Shown: positions 8,093 through 16,712 of the stretch, piece after piece
Layout of the letters: the number at the start of each line of letters is the position of its first letter
Numbering within the stretch: the first letter of the stretch is position 1
Assembly (NCBI RefSeq): GCF_014648815.1
Contig: NZ_BMRV01000003.1
Coordinates: 124,001 to 188,000 of the forward strand
DNA length: 64,000 bases
Reading direction: 5' to 3'
Origin: Streptomyces flaveolus
Lineage (GTDB): Bacteria > Actinomycetota > Actinomycetes > Streptomycetales > Streptomycetaceae
The notes under the pieces: generated by a model
The model's input: only the letters and a program-made list of their open reading frames with translations
The model's database searches: none
What the model was told of the DNA's origin: nothing
Made by a program: the position numbers and the translations under genes

Positions 8093-8800
8093 ATGGCAGT
8101 ACCCCCCTCTTCACCCGCCGGTGACGCCCCGGCCCCCTCCGGCTCCCGCGGAGGCTGGACGGTGCTGTGCGCCGTCGCCCTCCTGCTCCTCGCGATGAGC
8201 CTGCTCGGCGGGCACGACACGTCGGCCGACTCCTCCCGTCCGCCGCTCGCCCCGGGGGCCGGGGCGTCGGCCCCGGCGGTCGCCGCGGACCCGCCCCGCG
8301 ACGACCCGCCCACCGCCGACCCGACCGCCGAGGAGCGGGCGACGGATCTGCCCCGGTCGAGACCCGTGCGCCTGCTGATCCCGGAGATCTCCGTCGACGC
8401 CCCCTTCACCGACCTCGCCATCGGTGAGAACAGGCAGCTCCAGCCCCCTCCCGCGAACGACACCAACCTCGTCGGCTGGTACGCCAAGGGAGTCTCCCCC
8501 GGGGAAACCGGCACCTCGATCATCGCCGGCCACGTCGACACCAAGACGTCCGCCGCCGTCTTCGCCCGCCTCGACCAACTGGAGGAGGGAGACGTCTTTC
8601 ACGTCGAACGCGCCGACGGACGCACGGCTTCCTTCGTCGTCGACAGCCTGGAGACCTACGACAAGGACGACTTCCCCAGCAGCCGCGTGTACGGCGACGC
8701 GGACCGGCCGGAGGTACGGCTCATCACCTGCGCGGGTGACTACGACCGCAAGGTCCGGGACTACACGGACAACCTGGTGGTCTTCGCGCACCTGACCTGA
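8093..8800 (+). CDS. Class F sortase
   Basis: 235 residues. A short cytoplasmic tail and one membrane helix (about residues 22-40) precede a Pro/Asp-rich spacer and the sortase beta-barrel. The catalytic residues are visible: His in IIAGHVDTKT, Cys in LITCAGDYD and Arg in DYDRKVRDYTDNL. Class F sortases are typical of actinobacteria and cleave or ligate surface proteins. ATG 8093 is preceded at a suitable distance by GTGAGG; the in-frame GTG at 8078 is part of that ribosome-binding site. The gene next door encodes a secreted repeat protein with a sorting-signal-like C-terminus. Confidence 0.9.
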   Translation: MAVPPSSPAGDAPAPSGSRGGWTVLCAVALLLLAMSLLGGHDTSADSSRPPLAPGAGASAPAVAADPPRDDPPTADPTAEERATDLPRSRPVRLLIPEISVDAPFTDLAIGENRQLQPPPANDTNLVGWYAKGVSPGETGTSIIAGHVDTKTSAAVFARLDQLEEGDVFHVERADGRTASFVVDSLETYDKDDFPSSRVYGDADRPEVRLITCAGDYDRKVRDYTDNLVVFAHLT

Positions 8801-8947
8801 GCCCGCCCCGGCCCGGTCCGCGCCGGTCACCCGCGCAGTTCATACGAGTCGCGCGCTCCCGGGGGCGGGCACAGGATCGAGGCACGCTGGCGTCGCATCA
8901 CCGCGGCCGACGTTCAGTACCGCCCCCGCGAAGGAGATGTGCGCAGG

Positions 8948-10105
8948 ATGACCACCATGTCCACCCCTGCTTCAGAACCGCTGACGCGACAGGTGTCGCA
9001 CCGTGTCTCCCAGTCCGTGTTCGACGGCTCCAGGCTCCGCGTCGTCCTGCTGGTGGACGTCAACGACGGAGCCCAGCAGCAGTTCCTCGAGACGTACGAG
9101 CAGCTGCGCAGCCATGTCGAGTCCGTACCCGGGCACGTCAGCGAACAGCTGTGCCAGTCCATCGAGAACCCGTCCCAGTGGCTCATCACCAGCGAGTGGG
9201 AGAGCGCGCCGCCGTTCCTCGACTGGGTGAGCAGCGAGGAGCACGTGCGGATGGTGAAGCCGCTGCACAGCTGCGTCCGGGACACCAGGTCGCTCCGCTT
9301 CCACGTGGTTCGCGAGACCGGCGGCCCCGCCGCGGGCGCCGAGGCCGGCAAGGGCAGCCTCCAGACGTCGCCCCGGGTGGGCGACGGCGTGATCCGCCAC
9401 GCTCTGACGTTCACGGTCGAGCCGGGCAGCGAGGAGGCCGTCGCGAAACTCCTCGCCGACTACGCCGCCCCCGAGCCGCAGGTCGACGCCAACACCCGGC
9501 TGCTGCGCACCTCCCTGTTCATGCACGGCAACCGCGTGGTGCGGGCCATCGAGGTGCGGGGCGACCTGCTCGCGGCGCTGCGGCACGTGGCCCAGCAGCC
9601 GGAGGTGCGGGCCGTCGAGGAGGCCATCAACCCGTACCTGGAGCAGGACCGGGATCTGAGCGACCCCGAGTCGGCCCGGGTCTTCTACACCCGGGCCGCG
9701 CTGCCGGCCGTCCACCACGTGACGGCGGGGCAGGAGGCACCGGAGGCGGAACGGCACGCGTTGTCGTACCCGGCCCGCCCGGGGTGCGGCATGCGGCTGG
9801 CCCGGCTGCTGGCCCAGCGGGACGAGGCGGCGGCGGACGACCCGCGCAGCCCGGTCCTGTGCAGCACCATCTTCCAGCGCGACGACGTCGTGGTCCGGCT
9901 GATCGACCTGCGGGGTGGTCTCGACGCCTGCGACCCGGCGGTCGCCCTCGGTCTGCCCGACACCGGTCAGGCGGCGGAGCTCACGACGCTGCTGGACGAC
10001 CCGGACGGTGCGGACGCCGCGCGGGAAGGCGGCGACGACCTCGCCCGAGCCCTCCGGGGCGCCCGGATGGACCCCGTCACCGACCGCCGCTCACCCGGCG
10101 TCTGA
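8948..10105 (+). CDS. SchA/CurD-like domain protein with N-terminal ABM-like domain
   Basis: 385 residues. The first part (about 15-115) looks like a dimeric alpha-beta barrel monooxygenase (LRVVLLVDVNDGAQQQFL, WLITSEWES). The second part (about 140-270), starting RHALTFTVEPGSEEAV, resembles the SchA/CurD family found in aromatic polyketide spore-pigment clusters. A third ABM-like segment follows (HALSYPARPGCGMRLARLL). ATG 8948 lies 11 nt after AAGGAG; GTG 8939 is too close to it. Such proteins assist aromatic polyketide tailoring or cyclisation, yet no polyketide synthase gene lies in the window. Confidence 0.75.
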   Translation: MTTMSTPASEPLTRQVSHRVSQSVFDGSRLRVVLLVDVNDGAQQQFLETYEQLRSHVESVPGHVSEQLCQSIENPSQWLITSEWESAPPFLDWVSSEEHVRMVKPLHSCVRDTRSLRFHVVRETGGPAAGAEAGKGSLQTSPRVGDGVIRHALTFTVEPGSEEAVAKLLADYAAPEPQVDANTRLLRTSLFMHGNRVVRAIEVRGDLLAALRHVAQQPEVRAVEEAINPYLEQDRDLSDPESARVFYTRAALPAVHHVTAGQEAPEAERHALSYPARPGCGMRLARLLAQRDEAAADDPRSPVLCSTIFQRDDVVVRLIDLRGGLDACDPAVALGLPDTGQAAELTTLLDDPDGADAAREGGDDLARALRGARMDPVTDRRSPGV

Positions 10106-10128
10106 GCGGCTCCGGACCCGGAACGGCC

Positions 10129-10163
10129 GGCCGCCGGACCGCGACGAGCGCGGTCCGGCGGCC
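10129..10163. terminator. Strong bidirectional hairpin between convergent genes
   Basis: A perfect 15-bp stem with left arm GGCCGCCGGACCGCG and a 5-nt loop ACGAG lies between the stop of the SchA/CurD gene and the stop of the O-methyltransferase. It lacks a long T-run, as is common for Streptomyces terminators. The position suits termination from both sides. Confidence 0.8.
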
Positions 10164-10183
10164 GTTGTGCTGAGCGAGTCGGC

Positions 10184-11215
10184 CTACCCGTTGGGCACGG
10201 TGCAGTCGAACGCGTGCAGATAGGGGTTGACCGGGCGGATGTCGTCGATGACGAGGCCCGCGTCGGTCAGCCGGCCGACCATGCTGTCGGTGGTGTGCTT
10301 GGCACCGCCGACATTGAGGAGCAGCAGCAGGTCCATGGCCGTGCTGAACCGCATCGAGGGCGTGTCGTCGACGAGGTTCTCGATGACCACGACCCGGGCC
10401 CCCGGGCCGCCCGCCTCCATGACGTTGCGCAGGGCACGGGCGGTGCTGTCGTCGTCCCACTCCAGGATGTTCTTGATGATGTACACATCGGCCTGGACGG
10501 GGATGGCCTCGCGGCAGTCGCCCGGCACGATGCGCACGCGGTCCGCGAGCGCACCGCCCTCGCGCAGCCGCGGGTCGGCGTTCTCGACGACGCGCGGCAG
10601 GTCGAGCAGGACGCCCTGCATCGAGGGGTACTTCTCCAGCAGGCTCGCCACCACGTGCCCCTGCCCGCCGCCGATGTCCGCGACCGACCGGCTTCCCGAC
10701 AGGTCGAGGAGGGCCGCGACGTCCTCGGCGGACTGCCGGCTGGACGTCGTCATGGCGCGGTTGAAGACCTCGGCCGACTCGGGAGCGTCCTCGTTGAGGT
10801 ACGTGAAGAACTCCTTGCCGTACAGGTCCTCGACAACGTTCCGGCCGGTCCGCACGGCCTCGTCCAGCCGGGGCCACGCGTCCCAGGTCCACGGCTCGGT
10901 GCACCACAGGGTGATGTAGCGCAGGCTGTGCGGGTCGTCCTCGCGCAGCAGCAGGGACATGTCGGTGTGGGCGAACGTCCCGTCCTTGTGCTCGGCGAAG
11001 ACGCCGTAGCACGTCAGGGCGCGCAGCAGCCGGCGCAGCGGCCTCGGCTCGGTCTTCACCGCGGCCGCGAGGTCGTCCACGGTCATGGGGGTCTCGCCGA
11101 GGGCGTCGGCGACGCCGAGCCGTGCGGCGGCGCGCAGGGCGGCGGCGCATGCCGCCCCGAACACGAGCTCCCTCAGCCGCATCGGCGGGGGAGGGGCGGT
11201 CTGTACGGTCGTCAT
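10184..11215 (-). CDS. SAM-dependent O-methyltransferase (hydroxyneurosporene/antibiotic type)
   Basis: 343 residues. The N-terminal winged-helix dimerisation domain (LRELVFGAACAAALRAAARLG, then DDLAAAVKTEPRPLRRLLRAL) is that of plant-like small-molecule O-methyltransferases. The SAM-binding motif VADIGGGQGHV is followed by an acidic D in LLDLPRVV, GDCREAIP, and the catalytic-loop region KNILEWDDD. Homologues methylate hydroxyls of aromatic polyketides and anthracyclines. It converges on the SchA/CurD gene, so the two are not one transcript but may serve the same polyketide. The stop region NPYLHAFDCTVPNG is complete. Confidence 0.85.
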   Translation of the reverse strand: MTTVQTAPPPPMRLRELVFGAACAAALRAAARLGVADALGETPMTVDDLAAAVKTEPRPLRRLLRALTCYGVFAEHKDGTFAHTDMSLLLREDDPHSLRYITLWCTEPWTWDAWPRLDEAVRTGRNVVEDLYGKEFFTYLNEDAPESAEVFNRAMTTSSRQSAEDVAALLDLSGSRSVADIGGGQGHVVASLLEKYPSMQGVLLDLPRVVENADPRLREGGALADRVRIVPGDCREAIPVQADVYIIKNILEWDDDSTARALRNVMEAGGPGARVVVIENLVDDTPSMRFSTAMDLLLLLNVGGAKHTTDSMVGRLTDAGLVIDDIRPVNPYLHAFDCTVPNG

Positions 11216-11264
11216 GTGCCGCTTTCCTTCCTTCTTAGGTCCACGGGTGGCTACGGCCGGGCGG

Positions 11265-12341
11265 TCAGCACAGTCCCGCGGGCTTGGAGGCCCGGCACGA
11301 GTTGCCGCTGAAGGTGTTGCTCTTGCCGGTCTCGGTGCTGACGAGATCGGCCGGCGAGTTGTCGCGCAGCGTGTTGCGGCTGACGTCGTTCTTCTCGCCG
11401 GAGACGCCCACGAGGCTCTTGAACAGGACGATGCCGCCCGACAGCGGCGAGGTGCCGGAGTGGCCCTCGACCGTGTTGGCCGTGACCCGGACCTTCTCGG
11501 TGCCGGTCAGGACGATGCCGGAGCCCTGCAGGGCGGGCAGTCGCTCGGTCTTCGGGCAGGACTTGTTGTTGCGGACGACGTGGTTGCCGCTCACCACGAG
11601 GTCGCCGGCCTTGGGGCTGTTCTCGTCGCCGACGACGAAGACGCCCGCGCAGTTGCCGGTGATGTAGTTGTCCGCCACGGCGAGGTTGCGCAGCCGCCGC
11701 ACGGTGACGCCGATCCGGTTGCCCTCGAGCCGGTTGTCCTCGACGACCGTGCCGCGGGTGTCCTCGGCGCCCTCCTCGGCCTTGATCGTGTTGGCGAGGA
11801 AGATTCCCGCGTCGCCGTTGTCGCGGGCGGTGTTGTCCCGGAAGACGCCGCGGACCGAGCGCTCCTGGGCGATGCCCCAGACGTCGTTCTTGTCGGCCGT
11901 CACGTTGCGCACGGTCAGCCCGTCGGTGGCCATCGAGAACACGCCCGCGCGGGCGAACCCGGTCACCTTCAGGGAGGCGACGGTGACGTCCTTGACCTTC
12001 TTGTCCTTCGTCCCGACCACGCAGATGCCGTTGCCGTTCTCGGCGCAGGTGCCGGTGGCCTTCTTCGCGCTCGGCTCGATGACCGTGTACCGGCCCATGC
12101 CGCGCAGGGTGAGCCCGGGGGTGCTCACCGTGACGCTCTCGCGGTAGGTGCCGACGCTGACGAGGACGGTGTCGCCCGTTTCGGCGGCGTCCACGGCCTT
12201 CTGGATCGATTCTCCGGGGTGGACCACGTGGACCGCCGGGATGTGGGGGACGTCCGGGAAGGCGCCCGCCGGAGCCGCACCAAGACCCGTTCCGACCATC
12301 GCAGCGGTGCACACCAGGTACACGACATGGCATTTCTTCAT
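11265..12341 (-). CDS. Secreted right-handed beta-helix (NosD-like) protein
   Basis: 358 residues with a Sec signal peptide (MKKCHVVYLVCTAAMVG, cleavage after AGA). The rest is made of short parallel beta-helix coils with repeated N-x-I/V and D-N patterns (VVEDNRLEGNRIGV, AVADNYITGNCAGVFVVGDE, VVSGNHVVRNNKS). The opening HPGESIQKAVDAAETGDTV is the typical start of pectate-lyase-like or NosD-like right-handed helices. Two Cys-containing loops may form disulfides. Substrate and activity cannot be read; polysaccharide binding is the usual guess. The ORF continues upstream to 12662, but the signal peptide fixes the start at 12341. Confidence 0.8.
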   Translation of the reverse strand: MKKCHVVYLVCTAAMVGTGLGAAPAGAFPDVPHIPAVHVVHPGESIQKAVDAAETGDTVLVSVGTYRESVTVSTPGLTLRGMGRYTVIEPSAKKATGTCAENGNGICVVGTKDKKVKDVTVASLKVTGFARAGVFSMATDGLTVRNVTADKNDVWGIAQERSVRGVFRDNTARDNGDAGIFLANTIKAEEGAEDTRGTVVEDNRLEGNRIGVTVRRLRNLAVADNYITGNCAGVFVVGDENSPKAGDLVVSGNHVVRNNKSCPKTERLPALQGSGIVLTGTEKVRVTANTVEGHSGTSPLSGGIVLFKSLVGVSGEKNDVSRNTLRDNSPADLVSTETGKSNTFSGNSCRASKPAGLC

Positions 12342-12420
12342 ATTCCGCACGTTATGCCGGAAGGCTTCCGGGGTGGCGGACGATGAGCCATCCGACGGCG
12401 TGTCATGTGACCGGCGCCCA

Positions 12421-12436
12421 CGGGGCGTTCGCCCCG
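12421..12436. promoter_or_regulatory. Short GC hairpin in the divergent promoter region
   Basis: CGGGGCG, a TT loop and CGCCCCG form a 7-bp perfect stem between the beta-helix gene (minus) and the Mrr-like gene (plus). It could be a protein-binding site or a minor structural hairpin. There is no further evidence. Confidence 0.3.
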
Positions 12437-12505
12437 ACTGGTCACGCCGCCCGAGGGCAGACGCAGAGGTGATCTTCACATCGGCTCCCCGAGGAGGACC
12501 CGCCC

Positions 12506-13348
12506 GTGACCTCGCCCGAGCAACCGACCCGCCGCCTGCCCGTCGGACGCCGCTTCGACCTGCGCGCGACCGCCATGTTCTTCGGACTCGCCGCCCTCGG
12601 CCTCGGACTCGTCGGCCTGGTGGTGCGCATGGCGTTCGGCGTCGCCGAGCACCGTCCCGCATGGGCGGCGCTCCTGTTGCTCGGCGTGGCCGTCGCCCTC
12701 GTCATCGGCCGGCGCGGACGGTCCGGCTTCTCCACCGCGAGGCTGGCCCGCCGCACCACGCACGCCCTGGAACAGGCCACGGCGACGGCGCTCGACGCGC
12801 TGGACGCGGAGCGCCCCGCCGGACCGGCCCCGGTGCCGGGACGCGGCGCCGAGCTCCCCACGGTGGCGGTCCCCGCCCTCGACGGCCCCGCAGGCGAGGT
12901 CCCTGCAGTCGAGGTCCCCGACCACGACGCCCTGACCCCCGACGAGTTCGAGCGGGCCATAGCCGACCTCTGCATACGGGACGGATGCGCCGAGGTCGAG
13001 GTCGTGGGCGGGGCAGGAGACCTCGGCGCCGACGTGCTGGCGGTGGCCCCCGACGGCCGGCGCCTCGTCATCCAGTGCAAGCGCTACTGCGAGGACAACA
13101 AGGTCGGCTCCGAGGAACTGCAGCGCTTCGGCGGCACCTGCTTCACCGTCCACGAGGCCGACGTGGCGATCCTCGTCACCAGCAGCGACTTCACCGCGCC
13201 CGCCGCCGACTATGCCGAGCAGTGCGGCATAGTCTGCGTCGACCGGCGTCGGCTGCGCGCGTGGAGCGAGGGCGTGGGGCCCGAGCCGTGGTCCGCGGAA
13301 CCCTGGGCGGAGCAGCAGACGGACCTGCCGGACACGGCGTCGCGGTGA
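12506..13348 (+). CDS. Membrane-anchored Mrr-like restriction endonuclease domain protein
   Basis: 280 residues. Two N-terminal membrane helices (about residues 22-45 and 52-70) are followed by a charged helix and a Pro-rich spacer. The C-terminal Mrr_cat-type PD-(D/E)xK nuclease domain spans about residues 145-270. The nuclease core is readable as GAGDLGADVLAV (acidic D), then RLVIQCKRY, giving the D-x(n)-QxK arrangement typical of Mrr. The later VAILVTSSDFTAPAADYA matches the end of the fold. Mrr proteins cut modified DNA, but membrane-anchored versions are common in streptomycetes and their targets are unknown. GTG 12506 follows GAGGAGG. Confidence 0.8.
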   Translation: MTSPEQPTRRLPVGRRFDLRATAMFFGLAALGLGLVGLVVRMAFGVAEHRPAWAALLLLGVAVALVIGRRGRSGFSTARLARRTTHALEQATATALDALDAERPAGPAPVPGRGAELPTVAVPALDGPAGEVPAVEVPDHDALTPDEFERAIADLCIRDGCAEVEVVGGAGDLGADVLAVAPDGRRLVIQCKRYCEDNKVGSEELQRFGGTCFTVHEADVAILVTSSDFTAPAADYAEQCGIVCVDRRRLRAWSEGVGPEPWSAEPWAEQQTDLPDTASR

Positions 13349-13422
13349 TGTCCCACGACCTCTCGCCGCGCCGTCGGCCCGGCGCAACGGTTACCCCGCC
13401 CTCCGATGGCAACCTGGACGGC

Positions 13423-13959
13423 ATGGGCAAGACCGCACTGATCGTCATCGACATGATCAACACCTACGACCACAAGGACGCCGATCAGCTGATCCCGTCC
13501 GTGGAGCCCGTGGTGCCGGTGGTGGCCGGCCTGCTGGACCGGGCGCGGAAGAGCGACGTACCCGTGATCTACGTCAACGACAACTTCGGCGAGTGGCGCT
13601 CGCACCACGGGGAGATCCTCGACAAGGCCCTGTCCGGACCCCACGCCCGGCTCGTGGAGCCGCTGCGCCCGGACGAGTCCTCGCTCTTCGTGGTCAAGGC
13701 CCGCCACTCGATCTTCTTCGAGACCCCGCTGACGTACCTGCTCCACGAGCAGGGCATCGACCGGCTCGTGCTGTGCGGACAGGTGACCGAACAGTGCGTG
13801 CTCTACTCGGCCCTCGACGCGCACATCCGCCACCTCGACGTCGTCGTGCCCCAGGATGCGGTCGCGCACATCCACGCCGACCTCGCGGACGCCGCGCTGC
13901 GGATGATGCAGCGCAACATGGGTGCCCGGGTGTGCGACAGCGACGAGCTGTGGGCGTGA
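13423..13959 (+). CDS. Isochorismatase-family cysteine hydrolase
   Basis: 178 residues, the standard family length. The catalytic Asp is in ALIVIDMINTYD, the Lys in LFVVKARHS, and the nucleophile Cys in LVLCGQVTEQCVLYSA. Relatives hydrolyse amides (nicotinamide, ureidoacrylate, N-carbamoyl compounds) or the vinyl ether of isochorismate, and the motif alone does not tell which. Start ATG 13423 gives the canonical N-terminus MGKTALIVIDM. It follows the Mrr-like gene by 74 bp and may be co-transcribed. Confidence 0.85.
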   Translation: MGKTALIVIDMINTYDHKDADQLIPSVEPVVPVVAGLLDRARKSDVPVIYVNDNFGEWRSHHGEILDKALSGPHARLVEPLRPDESSLFVVKARHSIFFETPLTYLLHEQGIDRLVLCGQVTEQCVLYSALDAHIRHLDVVVPQDAVAHIHADLADAALRMMQRNMGARVCDSDELWA

Positions 13960-13986
13960 GGAGACGGCCCGGGCGAGCCGTACGGG

Positions 13987-14484
13987 TCACATGCGGTCGG
14001 CGACGTGGTGCAGGTAGTGCGCCAGGCTCGGGTGCCGCGCCACCGTGAGGGCGTCGTCGTCCCATGAGCCGACGCGTCCCTCGGCGTCCACGAAGTGTCC
14101 GGACGTGTACACCGTCCGGTCGCTGCGGGAGGCGACCGGGACCCACGCGCGGTCCCAGGACCGCCCCCACCGCTGGAGGAAGAGGCCGTGGTTGAGGGGC
14201 TCGGTGAACATGGCGTGGATCTGCTGCACCTCGTCCAGGTCGACGAAGTCGTGGCCGTCCATGAACGCGAACCGCACACCGTCCGCGTACAGGCCGTAGG
14301 CGCCCTCGTGGATCCCCCACAGGATCCGCAGCGCCTCGGGGACCGGCGTCCCCAGGTCGTCCTCGAGCGCGCGGAGGGCCGCGGGCGGGGCGGGCGGACG
14401 CAGTGGGGGATACCTGTCCGGGGTGCGGGAGATCACCTGGTGGACACGGGTCCACGCCGCTCGTATCGCCTGCTCGTCCGTCAT
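13987..14484 (-). CDS. SMI1/KNR4 (SUKH)-family protein, cytoplasmic
   Basis: 165 residues with the SUKH core: LRALEDDLGTPVPEALRILW (N-terminal helix pair), then GIHEGAYGLYADG and FAFMDGHDFVDLDEV, and YLHHVADRM at the end. SUKH proteins bind partners, and many act as immunity proteins to polymorphic toxins, but a toxin gene is not seen nearby. Its ATG overlaps the stop of the upstream SUKH lipoprotein (ATGA). The two proteins share an N-terminal layout (W-x2-V, then LRPP), so they look like diverged tandem duplicates. Confidence 0.75.
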   Translation of the reverse strand: MTDEQAIRAAWTRVHQVISRTPDRYPPLRPPAPPAALRALEDDLGTPVPEALRILWGIHEGAYGLYADGVRFAFMDGHDFVDLDEVQQIHAMFTEPLNHGLFLQRWGRSWDRAWVPVASRSDRTVYTSGHFVDAEGRVGSWDDDALTVARHPSLAHYLHHVADRM

Positions 14485-15233
14485 CGCGGCTCCACCCGGC
14501 CCCGGACGTGCTCGCGGTGCACCGGTCGCCACCCCTCCAGCTCGTCGCGGAGCCGGTCGGCGGGGTTGTCCCAGACGAGATGACCGTTCCAGACGCCCGG
14601 TACGTCCTGGGCGGGCCCGGGCCGGCCGCCCGCCCGGTGGAGCGCGTCCGCCTGCCGCTTCAGGTAGCCGGCCAAGGTCATGCCCCGCCACAGCGCGGGC
14701 AGGTCCGCCTCCGCCCAGTGCCCCACGAAGCCGGTCCTCGCGTCGTGGAACAGGCCGGAGTACGGGTCGGTGGGGTCGTTGCACGCGAACGGTACCCACG
14801 ACCGCTCCCAGCCCGACTCCTCCGCGTCCGCCTGCGGACGGCACCGCAGCGAACCGTCGACGCCCAGCGGAGCGTATCCGTCGAGGAAGGCGGGGAGTGT
14901 GAAGAGGTAGGTGCCCTCGTTCAGGGACCACCACGCCGCGAGGTCCTCGTGCACGGGCCCGCCGGCGATGCGCTCGAACCGCGCCAGCGCCTCGGCCGTC
15001 ACGGGCGGGCGCAGGCGTGCGTGGGTGGCGGGGGCATGCTCGCCGAGCCACGAGGTGACGCGTCCCCACTGGCGTACGACCTCTGCCCGTGACCGCATGG
15101 GCTGTCCCCCTGCCGACGGGGTCCGTGCCGGGGCACGGTGCCGGTCCCGCGCACCGCCGCACGCGGTGACGGCCGTCGTGGTGGCGAGGGCGGCGAGTAC
15201 AACACTGCGGCGCCCCAGGCTTGTCGATCTCAC
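14481..15233 (-). CDS. SMI1/KNR4-like lipoprotein
   Basis: About 250 residues from GTG 15233. The first residues (RSTSLGRRSVVLAALATT) end in the lipobox TTAVTAC, with Cys near position 27, so it should be exported and lipid-anchored; the RR before the hydrophobic stretch hints at Tat. The mature part is SUKH-like (WWSLNEGTYLFTLPAFLDGY, WVPFACNDPTDPYSGLFHD, LAGYLKRQADALHRAG). The open frame reaches 15278, but the later start gives a normal signal length. It is translationally coupled to the cytoplasmic SUKH gene. An exported SUKH domain is uncommon. Confidence 0.7.
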   Translation of the reverse strand: MRSTSLGRRSVVLAALATTTAVTACGGARDRHRAPARTPSAGGQPMRSRAEVVRQWGRVTSWLGEHAPATHARLRPPVTAEALARFERIAGGPVHEDLAAWWSLNEGTYLFTLPAFLDGYAPLGVDGSLRCRPQADAEESGWERSWVPFACNDPTDPYSGLFHDARTGFVGHWAEADLPALWRGMTLAGYLKRQADALHRAGGRPGPAQDVPGVWNGHLVWDNPADRLRDELEGWRPVHREHVRGRVEPR

Positions 15234-15316
15234 CGGACCGACCCTATCGGGGGCGTCCGCGTGCTCCGTCCGGCGCAATGCGGACGCGGTGGGTGCGGCG
15301 ACCGCCGGTCACCTGA

Positions 15317-15697
<381 letters not shown>

Positions 15698-15808
15698 CCC
15701 CGGCGGGCGCCGACGAGCGGGCCGCGCCGATGCCTCCTTCGCGCGGACCGGGGCAGACTGGTCAGGAGACCCGTCCGGTCCCGGCAGGCAGAGGAGGGCT
15801 CGGCAGCC

Positions 15809-16684
15809 ATGAGACGTCCCCCGGTAGACCGCCTCGCCGACCCGCGCGCACGGCTCGGCGACATGATCTTCTCCAGAGTGGCGGGGCCCGAGGGCCGGGA
15901 CAACCGCGCCCGCATCCACGGCACGCCCGGCCCCCGCTGGTTCGGTCCCGAGCGGCCCGTCAGGCGGGTGCACGGTGACGCCTCGATGTTCATCGGGGGC
16001 CTGTCCGCCCTGCTGCTCCAGTCGCTCCACCCGCTGGCCATGGCGGCCGTTTCGGCGCACTCCGGGTTCCGCGGAGACCCCTGGGGCCGACTGCAGCGCA
16101 CCAGCACCTTCCTCGCCGTCACCACCTTCGGGACGGCCGACAGCGCCCAGGAGGCCTGCGACCGGGTGCGGGCCGTCCACGACCGGGTGCGCGGCACCAC
16201 CGCCACCGGGGAGGAGTACTCCGCGGCCGATCCGCACCTGCTGTGCTGGGTGCACGTCGCGGAGGTCGACAGCTTCCTGCGCGCCCACCAGCGCTACGGC
16301 GCCCGGCCCCTGGACGACGAGGGCTGCGACGCCTACGTGGCCGACATGGCACGCGTCGCCACGGCGCTCGGCGTGCCCGATCCGCCCGTCGACCGCGCCG
16401 GTCTCGCCGAGCGGCTGGCCGCCTACCGCGGCGAGCTGCGCGCCACAGGCGAGGCACGCAGCACCGCCCGGTTCCTGCTGCTGAACCCGCCCGTCCCGCT
16501 CCTCGCCCGGCTCCCGTACGGCGTCATCGCCGCCAACGCGGTCTCGCTGCTGCCGCGGTGGGCCTCGCGCGCCCTGGGGCTGCCACGGGTGCCGCCGGCC
16601 GAGGCGGTCTGCGTACGGCCGCTGGGTACGGCCGTCACCGCCGGGATCCGCTGGGCGATGACCCCGCCCCGCGACGCGGCGTAG
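15809..16684 (+). CDS. Oxygenase MpaB family protein (DUF2236)
   Basis: 291 residues with the family landmarks PRWFGPERPVRRVHGDASMFIGGLSALLLQSLHPLAMA split over residues 30-75, GDPWGRLQRTSTFLAVTTFG, and HLLCWVHVAEVDSF. The conserved His residues (in RRVHGD, LHPLAM and LLCWVHV) are those proposed to bind a b-type heme in the latex-clearing-protein and MpaB superfamily. The in vivo substrate of the streptomycete members is unknown. It stands alone and converges on the BrkB gene. Confidence 0.8.
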   Translation: MRRPPVDRLADPRARLGDMIFSRVAGPEGRDNRARIHGTPGPRWFGPERPVRRVHGDASMFIGGLSALLLQSLHPLAMAAVSAHSGFRGDPWGRLQRTSTFLAVTTFGTADSAQEACDRVRAVHDRVRGTTATGEEYSAADPHLLCWVHVAEVDSFLRAHQRYGARPLDDEGCDAYVADMARVATALGVPDPPVDRAGLAERLAAYRGELRATGEARSTARFLLLNPPVPLLARLPYGVIAANAVSLLPRWASRALGLPRVPPAEAVCVRPLGTAVTAGIRWAMTPPRDAA

Positions 16685-16712
16685 CGCCCGGCCGCGCCGA
16701 CGGGAGGGAGCG

